Assembly (NCBI RefSeq): GCF_006716095.1
Contig: NZ_VFOK01000001.1
Span: 899,375-963,374 of the forward strand
DNA from: Barrientosiimonas humi
Lineage (GTDB): Bacteria; Actinomycetota; Actinomycetes; Actinomycetales; Dermatophilaceae
Direction: 5' to 3'
Length of the DNA: 64,000 nt
Part shown: in pieces, positions 1-8,191 of the stretch
Layout of the letters: each line of letters opens with the position of its first letter
Position numbering within the stretch: position 1 is the first letter of the stretch
Translations under genes and position numbers: made by a program
Notes under the pieces: generated by a model
Seen by the model: only the letters and a program-made list of their open reading frames with translations
Told to the model about the DNA's origin: nothing
The model's database searches: none

Positions 1-1
1 C

Positions 2-682
2 GACATCGACGCGATCAGCGACCGCGGCGCGGTCCCGGTCGTCGTCGGCGGGTCCGGGCTCTACGTGCGGGCAGCGCTCGACCGGTTGGAGATCCCGCCC
101 ACCGACGCCGCCGTGCGCGCCCGCTGGGAGTCGCGCCTGGCGGCCGAGGGCCCAGCCGCGCTGCACGCCGAGCTCGCCGCTCGCGACCCCGCCGCCGGCG
201 CCGCGATCCTCCCCAGCAACGGCCGTCGCGTCGTGCGGGCGCTCGAGGTCGTCGAACTGACCGGCCGGCCGTACAGCGCGACCATGCCGACCCGCGAGCT
301 CGTCCGTCCCACCGTCATGCTCGGCCTCCGGGCCGACCGCGACACCCTTGACCGACGGGTCGAGGCCCGCGCCCGGAGGATGTACGACCAGGGCCTGCTC
401 GACGAGGTCCGCTCGCTCCTCCCGCACGGGCTTCGCGACGGGCGCACGGCCAGCCGCGCCATCGGCTACGCCCAGGCGCTGCGCGTGCTCGACGGCGCCC
501 TGACGCCCGAGGAAGCCGTCGCCGAGACCGCGCAGGCCACCCGCCGGCTCGTCCGGCGGCAGGAGTCGTGGTTCCGCCCCGACCCGCGCATCCACTGGCT
601 CGACGCGACGGCGCCCGACCTGCTCCAGCAGGCGCGACGACTCGTGGAACGCCCAGCAGACTCTGCGACGATGGGCCGGTGA
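2..682 (+). CDS. miaA: tRNA dimethylallyltransferase MiaA, 3' part
   Basis: MiaA transfers a dimethylallyl group to N6 of A37 in tRNAs that read UNN codons. The frame is open from the left edge and 226 residues are visible. The family is usually about 300 long, so the ATP-binding N-terminus lies outside the window. Visible family hallmarks are VVVGGSGLYVRA at the left edge (the GGTGLY segment of MiaA) and, near the end, TASRAIGYAQAL followed by RRLVRRQESWFR, which matches the conserved C-terminal RRQ.WFR region. The stop overlaps the GTG start of dapF (GTGA, 679-682), so the two are translationally coupled, a common arrangement in actinobacteria. Confidence 0.95.
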   Translation, partial: DIDAISDRGAVPVVVGGSGLYVRAALDRLEIPPTDAAVRARWESRLAAEGPAALHAELAARDPAAGAAILPSNGRRVVRALEVVELTGRPYSATMPTRELVRPTVMLGLRADRDTLDRRVEARARRMYDQGLLDEVRSLLPHGLRDGRTASRAIGYAQALRVLDGALTPEEAVAETAQATRRLVRRQESWFRPDPRIHWLDATAPDLLQQARRLVERPADSATMGR

Positions 683-1548
683 CCACCACCATCCCGTTCG
701 CCAAGGGCCACGGCACGCACAACGACTTCGTGCTCGTGCCCGACCCCGACGGCCGGCTGCCGCTCGAAGCCGGCACCGTCGCCTTCCTGTGCGACCGCCG
801 CGGCGGCATCGGCGGGGACGGTCTGATCCGCATCACCCGCGCGGCCCACGTCGACGACGCCCCGGAGGGCCTCGACCCGCAGGCGTGGTTCATGGACTAC
901 CGCAACGCCGACGGCAGCGTCGCGGAGATGTGCGGCAACGGCACCCGGGTGGTCGCCCAGTGGCTCACCGAGGCCGGCGAGATGCGCGACTCCGTCGACC
1001 TCGCGACCCGCGCCGGGGTGAAGCGGATCGTCAAGACCGACAACGGTTTTGCGGTCGACCTCGGCCCCTGGGGGCTCAGCCGCGCCGACGAGGCGCAGCA
1101 GCGCGGCATGGACAGCGTGGTGCAGGTCGTCGGCGCGCCCGACCCCCTGCCCTCGCTCAGCCTCGACCTGGGCAACCCGCACACGGTGGTCGCGCTCCCG
1201 CCGGAGTTCGACCTGCAGGCCCTCGACCTGACCGCCGCACCCCACGTCGACCCGCACCCCCCGCACGGCACCAACGTCGAGATCGTGCGCGCGATCGGCA
1301 CCGGTCACATCGCCATGCGGGTGCACGAGCGTGGCGTCGGCGAGACCCAGTCGTGCGGCACCGGGGCGGCGGCCGCGGCCCTCGCGACCTGGTGGTGGGC
1401 CGGCCAGCCGCAGGACCAGCTCGACTGGCGGGTCGACGTGCCCGGCGGCACGGTCGGCGTGCACATCGCTCGTGACCGGGTGACCCTGTCCGGCCCGGCG
1501 GTCATCGTCGCCCGGGGCGAGGTCAGCCTCCCGGCTCCTCGCGGCTGA
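679..1548 (+). CDS. dapF: Diaminopimelate epimerase DapF
   Basis: Interconverts LL- and meso-diaminopimelate for lysine and peptidoglycan synthesis in the cytoplasm. The 289-residue length is normal. The start is taken as GTG 679, giving TTTIPFAKGHGTHNDFVL, the typical DapF N-terminus; the open frame further upstream lies inside miaA. The two catalytic cysteines are visible: Cys85 in MCGNGTR and Cys226 in SCGTGA, each in its family motif. It overlaps miaA by 4 nt, so it is probably co-transcribed. Its last 26 nt overlap the 3' end of the convergent methyltransferase gene. Confidence 0.97.
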   Translation: MTTTIPFAKGHGTHNDFVLVPDPDGRLPLEAGTVAFLCDRRGGIGGDGLIRITRAAHVDDAPEGLDPQAWFMDYRNADGSVAEMCGNGTRVVAQWLTEAGEMRDSVDLATRAGVKRIVKTDNGFAVDLGPWGLSRADEAQQRGMDSVVQVVGAPDPLPSLSLDLGNPHTVVALPPEFDLQALDLTAAPHVDPHPPHGTNVEIVRAIGTGHIAMRVHERGVGETQSCGTGAAAAALATWWWAGQPQDQLDWRVDVPGGTVGVHIARDRVTLSGPAVIVARGEVSLPAPRG

Positions 1549-2167
1549 CCCGCAGCACCCGGAAGCCCTTCGAGCTGGCCAGCCGCGCGGCGGTCAGGCC
1601 GGGCAGCTCCCGCCCGATCCAGCTCTGCAACGAGTCGGCCCCGAGGTTCTTCTGCACCACGAGGTATGCCCGCCCGCCCGGCGCGAGCCGGGGCAGCCAG
1701 GTGCGCAGCAGCTCGTGCAGCACCGCCTTGCCGACCCGGATCGGCGGGTTGGACCAGATCTCGTCGAACACGACGTCGGCCGGCACCTCGTCGGCGGTCA
1801 CCGCGCGCACGCCGTCGCAGCCGAGCCGAACGGCGTTGCGCCGCAACAGGTCCAGCGCCCGCTGGTTCACGTCGACGCCCCACACCACGGCCTGCGGCTG
1901 GGCCAGCGCGAGCGACAGCGAGATCGGTCCCCAGCCGCAGCCGAGGTCCAGGAAGGTGCCGGCCGACTCAGGCGGCTCGACCTGGCGCAGCAGCACGGAC
2001 GTCCCGGCGTCGATCCGCCCGGGGGAGAAGACGCCGGGGGCCACCTCGACCTCGCGCGGGGCGCCGGCGAGCTCGACGCTGAGCGTGCGGCGCTCGTCGG
2101 CGCTGGCCGGCTCGGCGGTGAAGTAGTGGTCGCCCGGCTCGTCGGGCCCGGGCCGCTCGGGGGTCAC
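1523..2167 (-). CDS. RsmC-like class I SAM-dependent methyltransferase
   Basis: 214 residues starting at GTG 2167; no ATG is available in frame before the upstream stop. A SAM-binding motif FLDLGCGWGP lies at about residues 72-81 and a catalytic NPPI tetrapeptide at 140-143. That combination is typical of the MTS domain that methylates exocyclic amino groups of rRNA guanines (RsmC/RlmG type). No Shine-Dalgarno sequence precedes the GTG, and only 11 nt separate it from the stop of the upstream polymerase-domain gene, so translation is probably coupled. The rRNA target is not predictable from sequence. It converges on dapF with a 26-nt tail overlap. Confidence 0.85.
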   Translation of the reverse strand: MTPERPGPDEPGDHYFTAEPASADERRTLSVELAGAPREVEVAPGVFSPGRIDAGTSVLLRQVEPPESAGTFLDLGCGWGPISLSLALAQPQAVVWGVDVNQRALDLLRRNAVRLGCDGVRAVTADEVPADVVFDEIWSNPPIRVGKAVLHELLRTWLPRLAPGGRAYLVVQKNLGADSLQSWIGRELPGLTAARLASSKGFRVLRVSREEPGG

Positions 2168-2178
2168 GTCGCAGGAGC

Positions 2179-3153
2179 CTAGGAGTCGTCGTCGCCGGGC
2201 ACGTCGAGACCCTCCCGCTCGTCGCGGTCGGCCCACTCCAGCAACGGGGTGAGGTCGTGCTCGACGTCGTCGATGCCGGCGTGCAGGTCGCCCAGCTCGG
2301 CGAACCGCGCGGGCACGGTGGCCATGGTCAGCTCCTGCGGCTCGACGTCGGCGATCTCGTCCCAGCGGATCGGGGTCGACACGGTGCCGCGCGGGTTGCC
2401 GCGCACGCTGTAGGCCGAGGCGATCGTGTGGTCGCGCGTGTTCTGGTTGTAGTCGACGAAGACCGCTGCAGGGTCGCGGTCCTTGCGCCACCACGTCGTG
2501 GTCGTGTCCTGCGGTGCCCGCCGCTCGACCTCGCGGGCGAAGGCCAGGGCCGCCCGGCGTACGTCCGCGAACCCCCAGTCGGGCCGGATCCGCACGTAGA
2601 CGTGCAGCCCGTCGCCGCCGGAGGTCTTCGGGAAGCCGGTGATCTGCAGCTCGTCGAGCACCTCCTGCGCGACGCCCGCGACGCGGCGCACCCGGTCGAA
2701 GCCGGCCTCGGGCATCGGGTCGAGGTCGATGCGCCACTCGTCGGGGCGCTCGGTGTCGGCGCGGCGGCTGTTCCACGGGTGGAGCTCCACGGTCGACATC
2801 TGCACCGCCCAGATCACCGACGCCAGCTCGGTGACGCACAGCTCGTCGGCCGTGCGGTCATACCTCGGGAAGGTCACCCGCACCGTCTCCAGCCAGTCGG
2901 GTGCCCCGCGCGGGACCCGCTTCTGGTGCACCTTCTCGCCGGCGAGGCCCTCGGGGTAGCGGTGCAGCATGCACGGCCGCTCGTAGAGCGCCCGCACGAT
3001 GCCCTCGCCGACCGCGAGGTAGTAGTCGGCGAGGTCGCGCTTGGTCGCCCCCGTCTCGGGGAAGTAGACCCGGTCAGGGCTGGAGAGGCGTACGACTCGC
3101 TCACCGACCGTCAGCTCCACCGGTTCGCCGTGCTCGGACTTCTTGCCCGCCAT
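2179..3153 (-). CDS. LigD-type polymerase/primase domain protein, stand-alone
   Basis: 324 residues. The ATG at 3153 is preceded by GGAGG, so it is preferred to the further upstream in-frame ATG. The whole protein is the archaeo-eukaryotic primase-like domain found in bacterial LigD: the metal-binding DLDP at 143-146, SGGDGLHVYV at 178-187, FVDYNQNTRDHTIASAYS around 232-249, and STPIRWDE at 259-266. In NHEJ this domain adds nucleotides, often ribonucleotides, at double-strand ends. No ligase domain, nuclease domain or Ku gene is in the window, so it is either a partner of a split LigD system elsewhere or a PolDom-only repair polymerase. It probably forms an operon with the methyltransferase downstream. 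Confidence 0.9.
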   Translation of the reverse strand: MAGKKSEHGEPVELTVGERVVRLSSPDRVYFPETGATKRDLADYYLAVGEGIVRALYERPCMLHRYPEGLAGEKVHQKRVPRGAPDWLETVRVTFPRYDRTADELCVTELASVIWAVQMSTVELHPWNSRRADTERPDEWRIDLDPMPEAGFDRVRRVAGVAQEVLDELQITGFPKTSGGDGLHVYVRIRPDWGFADVRRAALAFAREVERRAPQDTTTTWWRKDRDPAAVFVDYNQNTRDHTIASAYSVRGNPRGTVSTPIRWDEIADVEPQELTMATVPARFAELGDLHAGIDDVEHDLTPLLEWADRDEREGLDVPGDDDS

Positions 3154-3266
3154 CTCGCCTCCGCCGTTGCGCCGCGACGCCGCCCCGGACGCCGCGACCC
3201 AGGCTGCCACCTCGGGCTCCCGCGGGGAGTAAACAACTCGCCCGCGGCGTTGACGGGTGAGAACCT

Positions 3267-4745
3267 ATGGAGAACATGACTGAACGAGACGAGCTGCTGA
3301 GCGGCCGCGCCGAGGCGCTGGCCGCCACCAACGACACCGACCCGCGCTACGACGAGTCCGGCTTCCTCATCGACGGTTACGACGGCGAGCAGCTGGACCG
3401 TCAGGAGCGTGCTGCGCTGCGCCGGGTCGAGGGCCTGAGCACCGAGCTGCAGGACATCACCGAGGTCGAGTACCGCCAGCTCCGCCTGGAGCGGGTCGTG
3501 CTGGCCGGCGTCTGGTCCGAGGGGACCGCCGAGGACGCCGAGAACTCGCTGCGCGAGCTGGCCGCGCTGGCCGAGACGGCCGGTTCGACCGTGCTCGCCG
3601 GCGTGATCCAGCGCCGCAGCCGGCCCGACCCCGGCACCTGGATGGGGTCCGGAAAGGCCGAGGAGCTGCGCGAGGTCGTGATCGCCGAGGGCGCCGACAC
3701 CGTCATCGCCGACAGCGAGCTCGGCCCGAGCCAGCGCCGCGCGCTGGAGGACATCGTCAAGGTGAAGGTCATCGACCGCACCGCGCTGATCCTCGACATC
3801 TTCGCCCAGCACGCGAAGTCCAAGGAGGGCAAGGCGCAGGTCGAGCTGGCCCAGCTGAGCTACCTCCTCCCGCGCCTTCGCGGGTGGGGTGAGTCCATGT
3901 CGCGCCAGGCCGGCGGTCAGGCCGCCGGCGGCCAGGGCATGGGGTCGCGCGGTCCGGGTGAGACCAAGATCGAGCTCGACCGGCGTCGCATCAACAGCCG
4001 GATGGCCAAGCTCCGCAAGGAGATCGCCACGATGAAGACCGCCCGCGACACCAAGCGTCACTCCCGGCGGTCGAACCACGTGCCGAGCGTCGCGATCGCG
4101 GGCTACACCAACGCCGGCAAGTCCTCCCTGCTCAACCGGCTGACGGGTGCGGGCGTGCTGGTGCAGAACCAGCTGTTCGCGACCCTCGACCCCACGGTGC
4201 GTCGCGCCGAGACCCCCGACGGCCGCCTCTACACGTTGGCCGACACGGTCGGGTTCGTGCGCGCGCTGCCGCACCAGCTGGTCGAGGCGTTCCGCTCCAC
4301 GCTGGAGGAGGTCGCCGACTCCGACCTGCTGCTGCACGTGGTCGACGGTTCCCACCCCGACCCCGAGTCGCAGATCTCCGCGGTGCGCGCGGTGCTCGCC
4401 GACGTGGGCGCGACCTCCGTCAAGGAGATCATCGTCGTCAACAAGGCCGACCTCGCCGACCCCGAGGTCGTCGACCGGCTGCTGCGCAGCGAGAAGCACG
4501 CCATCGCGGTGTCGGCCCGCACCGGCGCCGGCATCGACGAGCTGCGCCGGCTGGTCGCCGACGAGCTGCCGCGGCCCGACATCCGGGTCGACGTGGTGCT
4601 GCCCTACGACCGCGGCGACCTGCTCTCCCGCCTGCACGACGAGGCCGAGATCATCTCGACCGAGCACGAGGCCGACGGCACCCACGTCCACGCGAAGGTG
4701 ACCCCGACCCTGCAGGCCGAGCTCGAGGCGTACGCCCGCGTCTGA
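3267..4745 (+). CDS. hflX: GTPase HflX
   Basis: Ribosome-associated GTPase; in other bacteria HflX splits stalled 70S ribosomes after stress. 492 residues. An N-terminal HflX domain runs from about 60 to 250, with a glycine-rich linker (GGQAAGGQGMGSRGPGETK) at about 216-234. A coiled segment precedes the G domain, whose P-loop GYTNAGKSS is at 279-287; DTVGFVRALP (G3), NKAD (G4) and a G5-like VSARTG follow. Two starts are possible, ATG 3267 and ATG 3276 (GGAG just upstream). I list the longer one because a GGTGAG lies at normal spacing before it. Confidence 0.96.
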   Translation: MENMTERDELLSGRAEALAATNDTDPRYDESGFLIDGYDGEQLDRQERAALRRVEGLSTELQDITEVEYRQLRLERVVLAGVWSEGTAEDAENSLRELAALAETAGSTVLAGVIQRRSRPDPGTWMGSGKAEELREVVIAEGADTVIADSELGPSQRRALEDIVKVKVIDRTALILDIFAQHAKSKEGKAQVELAQLSYLLPRLRGWGESMSRQAGGQAAGGQGMGSRGPGETKIELDRRRINSRMAKLRKEIATMKTARDTKRHSRRSNHVPSVAIAGYTNAGKSSLLNRLTGAGVLVQNQLFATLDPTVRRAETPDGRLYTLADTVGFVRALPHQLVEAFRSTLEEVADSDLLLHVVDGSHPDPESQISAVRAVLADVGATSVKEIIVVNKADLADPEVVDRLLRSEKHAIAVSARTGAGIDELRRLVADELPRPDIRVDVVLPYDRGDLLSRLHDEAEIISTEHEADGTHVHAKVTPTLQAELEAYARV

Positions 4746-4765
4746 GCGAGCGGTTCGCGCGCCCC

Positions 4766-4771
4766 TATCCT
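4766..4771 (+). promoter_or_regulatory. -10 box TATCCT of the GH63-like gene
   Basis: TATCCT ends 7 nt before GTG 4779, so the transcript would begin at or next to the start codon. No Shine-Dalgarno sequence lies in between. Confidence 0.55.
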
Positions 4772-4778
4772 CGGGCGC

Positions 4779-7412
4779 GTGAGCACACCGAAGCCCACCG
4801 CCGAGCACGCCCGCCTGGCCGAGTCCGAGGACGACCTCGCCCCGTGGCGCGTCTGGGGTCCCTACCTCAGCGCGCGGCAGTGGGGGACCGTGCGCGAGGA
4901 CTACTCCGTCGACGGGAACGCCTGGGACTCCTTCCCGTTCGAGCAGGCGCACACCCGGGCCTACCGCTGGGGTGACGACGGGATCGCCGGCCTCACCGAC
5001 CGCTACGGCTTCCTCAACGTCGCGGTGGCGTGCTGGAACGGGCGCGACGACCGGCTCAAGGAGCGGCTGTTCGGGCTCACCAACGGGCAGGGCAACCACG
5101 GCGAGGACGCCAAGGAGTACTGGTGGCACCTGGACGCCACTCCGACCCACTCGTTCGCGCAGTACCTCTACCGCTACCCGCAGGCCGCGTTCCCCTACGC
5201 CCGGCTGGTCGAGGAGAACGCCCGGCGCGGCCGGGACGAGGACGAGTTCGAGCTGTCCGACACCGGCGTGCTCGAGGGCGACCGGTTCTTCGACGTCGTG
5301 ACCACCCACGCCAAGAACGGTCCGTTCGACGTGGTGGTGCGCATCGAGGCGACCAACTGCGGACCCGACCCCGCGCCGCTCGACCTGGTGCCGCAGGTGT
5401 GGTTCCGCAACACCTGGTCGTGGGGTCGCGACGACCGGCGGCCGTCCCTGCGCCGCGACGGAGACGGGTTGCTGCTGCAGCACGACTGGCTCGGCGAGTA
5501 TCGGCTGACGCTCGATCCTGTTGCCCGAATCTTGTTGTGCGACAACGAGACCGACGTCATGGCGACGTTCGGCGGTGCGGACGGGCAGCCGGCGTACCCG
5601 ATCACGGCGGTCGACCGGGCGGTCGTGCACGGCGACGACTCGCTCCTCGCGCCCGACGACCACGCCGCGACCAAGGCCGGGCTGTGGTGGCACTTCGAGC
5701 AGGTCGCACCGGGCGAGACGGTCGGCGTGACGCTGCGGCTGACCCGCACCGACCAGGACGCCGGCGCGACCGCCGACGAGGTCGTCGCCCGCGGGCGCCG
5801 CGAGGCCGACGAGTTCTACGGCCAGGTCATCCCGGCCGGCACCAGCGAGGTCGACCGGCAGGTGGCCCGCCGCGCGTTCGCCGGGCTGCTGTGGTGCAAG
5901 CAGCTCTACCGCTACGACGTGCGGCAGTGGCTCGAGGGCGACCCGGCGCAGCCGGCACCGCCGCCCGAGCGGCTGCAGCCCCAGCCGGCGGGTCGCAACA
6001 CCGACTGGCGCACGCTGTCGCTCGCCGACGTGATCTCGATGCCGGACGAGTGGGAGTACCCCTGGTTCGCGTGCTGGGACCTGGCGTTCCACACGGTGGC
6101 GCTGGCCCACCTCGACCCGTGGTTCGCCAAGGAGCAGCTGGTCCTGATGTGCCGCGAGTGGGCGATGCACCCCAACGGCCAGCTCCCGGCGTACGAGTGG
6201 AACTTCTCCGACGTCAACCCGCCCGTGCACGCGTGGGCGGCCTGGCAGGTGTACGAGCTCGACGGCCGGACCGACACCGGGTTCCTCGTGCGGATCTTCA
6301 CCAAGCTGCTGCTCAACTTCGGCTGGTGGGTCAACCGCAAGGACTCCGACGACTCCAACCTGTTCGAGGGCGGCTTCCTCGGGATGGACAACATCGGCCC
6401 GTTCGACCGCTCCGCACCGCTGCCGGAGGGGCAGCGGCTGGAGCAGTCCGACGCGACGAGCTGGATGGCGTTCTTCTGCCTGTCGATGCTGCGCATGGGG
6501 TGGGAGCTGGCGCGCATCGACCGGGCCTGGGACGACACGGCCACGAAGTTCCTCGAGCACTTCCTGTCGATCGCCGAGGCGATGGACAGCTTCGGCACCA
6601 CCAACGTCTCGCTGTGGGACGAGGACGACGGCTTCTTCTACGACGTGGTCGTCGACGACGACGGCAGCGTCACGCAGGTGCGGGTCCGCTCGCTCGTCGG
6701 TCTGCTGCCGCTGCTCGCGGTCGTCTGCGAACCCGACTGGGTGCGAACGGATCTCGCCGACTACACCGCTCGGATGGGGTGGCTGCTGGAGCGGCGCCCG
6801 GAGCTCACCGACGCGGTGGTGCACAGCGAGCACGACGGCAGTCCCGACACCACGCTGTCGGTGCTCACGAACGAGCGGCTGCAACGGCTCCTCGGGCGGA
6901 TGCTCGACGAGGGCGAGTTCCTCTCGCCGCACGGCATCCGGTCGCTGTCGGCGGTCTACCGGCAGGGCACGACCGTGCCGATCGACGGGGCCGACCTGCC
7001 GATCGCGTACGAGCCCGCCGAGTCGCGCAGCAACCTGTTCGGCGGCAACTCCAACTGGCGCGGACCCGTGTGGTTCCCGATCAACCTGCTGCTCACCGAC
7101 GCCCTGCGCACCTTCGCCACGGACATGGCCCGCGACCTGCAGGTGGAGTTCCCCACCGGGTCGGGTCGCCAGGCCGGTCTCGTCGAGGTCGCCGACGCGA
7201 TCGACGACCGGCTCATCGCGCTGTTCCGGCCCGACGCGTCGGCCGACGGGCGGCGGCCGAGCGACCCGGTGCACGTGCCGACGGGGGAGCGGTGGCAGGC
7301 GCACCCGACGTTCAGCGAGTACTTCCACGGCGACACCGGCCGCGGCCTCGGCGCCTCCCACCAGACCGGCTGGACCGCCGGCGTCGCCCACCTGATCTGC
7401 CGCCCGCGCTGA
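4779..7412 (+). CDS. GH63-like glycoside hydrolase (MGH1-like), (alpha/alpha)6 barrel type
   Basis: 877 residues from GTG 4779. No signal peptide or membrane segment is visible, so it is probably cytoplasmic. The sequence is rich in aromatic and acidic motifs typical of (alpha/alpha)6-barrel alpha-glucosidases of GH63 type: YGFLNVAVACWNGRDDR, LWCKQLYRYDVRQWLEGD, EYPWFACWDLAFHTVALA, PAYEWNFSDVNPPVHAWA and NSNWRGPVWFPINLLL. The WDLAFHTVA and GPVW blocks usually flank the active site. Related enzymes act on glucosylglycerate, mannosylglycerate or trehalose-type compounds, but the substrate cannot be read from sequence. It is about twice the size of the characterised mannosyl/glucosylglycerate hydrolases because of a large N-terminal beta-rich region (about residues 1-330). 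A leaderless promoter is likely. Confidence 0.8.
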   Translation: MSTPKPTAEHARLAESEDDLAPWRVWGPYLSARQWGTVREDYSVDGNAWDSFPFEQAHTRAYRWGDDGIAGLTDRYGFLNVAVACWNGRDDRLKERLFGLTNGQGNHGEDAKEYWWHLDATPTHSFAQYLYRYPQAAFPYARLVEENARRGRDEDEFELSDTGVLEGDRFFDVVTTHAKNGPFDVVVRIEATNCGPDPAPLDLVPQVWFRNTWSWGRDDRRPSLRRDGDGLLLQHDWLGEYRLTLDPVARILLCDNETDVMATFGGADGQPAYPITAVDRAVVHGDDSLLAPDDHAATKAGLWWHFEQVAPGETVGVTLRLTRTDQDAGATADEVVARGRREADEFYGQVIPAGTSEVDRQVARRAFAGLLWCKQLYRYDVRQWLEGDPAQPAPPPERLQPQPAGRNTDWRTLSLADVISMPDEWEYPWFACWDLAFHTVALAHLDPWFAKEQLVLMCREWAMHPNGQLPAYEWNFSDVNPPVHAWAAWQVYELDGRTDTGFLVRIFTKLLLNFGWWVNRKDSDDSNLFEGGFLGMDNIGPFDRSAPLPEGQRLEQSDATSWMAFFCLSMLRMGWELARIDRAWDDTATKFLEHFLSIAEAMDSFGTTNVSLWDEDDGFFYDVVVDDDGSVTQVRVRSLVGLLPLLAVVCEPDWVRTDLADYTARMGWLLERRPELTDAVVHSEHDGSPDTTLSVLTNERLQRLLGRMLDEGEFLSPHGIRSLSAVYRQGTTVPIDGADLPIAYEPAESRSNLFGGNSNWRGPVWFPINLLLTDALRTFATDMARDLQVEFPTGSGRQAGLVEVADAIDDRLIALFRPDASADGRRPSDPVHVPTGERWQAHPTFSEYFHGDTGRGLGASHQTGWTAGVAHLICRPR

Positions 7413-7442
7413 CCCGGCCCCTCCCCGCCCCGAGTCCGTCCG

Positions 7443-7510
7443 CATGAAACCGGGTTAGGTGCATGTGACCCTGATCCAGTGGGGTCAGATGCACCTAACC
7501 CGGTTTCATG
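7443..7510 (+). repeat. Long intergenic hairpin (22 bp perfect plus 6 bp)
   Basis: Left arm 7443-7464 is the exact reverse complement of right arm 7489-7510. After one mismatch six more base pairs form (7466-7471 with 7482-7487), leaving a loop of about 10 nt. The arm includes TGAAACCGGGTTAGGTGCAT. It lies between the GH63-like stop and the gpx promoter. A terminator role is plausible, but there is no T-run. The arm resembles the hairpin at 29791 (shared TGAAAC..GGTTAG). Confidence 0.9.
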
Positions 7511-7516
7511 CCGGCG

Positions 7517-7522
7517 TAGCCT
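7517..7522 (+). promoter_or_regulatory. -10 box TAGCCT of gpx
   Basis: Ends 6 nt before ATG 7529 and begins 6 nt after the 7443-7510 hairpin. This spacing implies a leaderless transcript. Confidence 0.5.
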
Positions 7523-7528
7523 CCGACC

Positions 7529-8008
7529 ATGACCTCCCTCTCGCAGTTCAGCGCCACCACGATCAGCGGCGAGGACAAGCTGCTGTCCGACTACGACGGA
7601 CAGGTCGTGCTGGTCGTCAACACCGCGAGCGAGTGCGGTTTCACCCCGCAGTACGCCGGGCTCGAGGAGCTGCAGGGCAAGTTCGCCGGCCGCGGGTTCA
7701 CCGTGCTGGGCTTCCCCTGCAACCAGTTCGGCGGGCAGGAGCCGGGCGACGCGCAGCAGATCGGCGCGTTCTGCGAGAAGAGCTACGGCGTCACCTTCCC
7801 GATGTTCGACAAGGTCGAGGTGAACGGCTCCGGCGCGCACCCGCTCTTCGCGTGGCTGCGCACCCAGAAGTCGGGGCTGCTCGGCGACCGCATCAAGTGG
7901 AACTTCACCAAGTTCCTGCTCGGCCGCGACGGGCAGGTGATCGAGCGCTACGCCCCGACCACCAAGCCCGAGGCGCTCGAGGCCGACATCGAGCGCGCGC
8001 TGGGCTGA
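7529..8008 (+). CDS. Glutathione peroxidase family thiol peroxidase
   Basis: 159 residues, cytoplasmic, reducing hydroperoxides. The peroxidatic cysteine is Cys36 in NTASECGFTPQY. GFPCNQFGGQEPG (61-73) supplies the catalytic Gln70 and Cys64, and WNFTKFLL around 128 supplies the Trp/Asn of the tetrad. Cysteine rather than selenocysteine, together with family knowledge, suggests a thioredoxin-dependent BtuE/Gpx-type enzyme rather than true glutathione use, since actinobacteria use mycothiol. It stands alone between a hairpin and the repeat remnant at 8027. Confidence 0.93.
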   Translation: MTSLSQFSATTISGEDKLLSDYDGQVVLVVNTASECGFTPQYAGLEELQGKFAGRGFTVLGFPCNQFGGQEPGDAQQIGAFCEKSYGVTFPMFDKVEVNGSGAHPLFAWLRTQKSGLLGDRIKWNFTKFLLGRDGQVIERYAPTTKPEALEADIERALG

Positions 8009-8026
8009 CGCGCCCGGGCCCGCACG

Positions 8027-8130
8027 GCGCCGGAGGTCCGTTCCGCTGCTGCGGTGCTCCGCCGGAGGGTGCGCTGAGCCGCACGGTTCTGCGGTGGTCC
8101 GCGAGGGCGTACGCCCGCGGCGGAGCCGCC
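8027..8130 (+). repeat. Diverged copy of the modular GC-rich repeat
   Basis: Positions 8056-8101 read GCTCCGCCGGAGGGTGCGCT, then GAGCCGCACGGTTCTGCGG and TGGTCCG. This follows the type-1 module of the 28265-28698 array with a few substitutions. It continues into CGAGGGCGTACG, the same junction seen at 60160. It is one degenerate copy, downstream of gpx and upstream of dinG, in the same orientation as the other loci. Confidence 0.7.
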
Positions 8131-8178
8131 GTGCACCGCACCTGGGGACGACGCTCCGACCCGTGCGCCGGATCGGCC

Positions 8179-8184
8179 TACCCT
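8179..8184 (+). promoter_or_regulatory. -10 box TACCCT of dinG
   Basis: Followed by 7 nt (GGGCCGC) and ATG 8192. Leaderless architecture; no ribosome binding site. Confidence 0.55.
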
Positions 8185-8191
8185 GGGCCGC

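Noticed and set aside
3111-7445. 1444-residue open frame on the - strand, and similar giant frames at 13193-17074, 25114-28053 and 41380-45780
   Set aside because: Each lies opposite a confidently identified gene (GH63-like, leuS, nrdJ, hrpA). Such antisense frames stay open in high-GC DNA because third positions are G/C. Translations are Arg/Val/His/Leu-rich with no domain.
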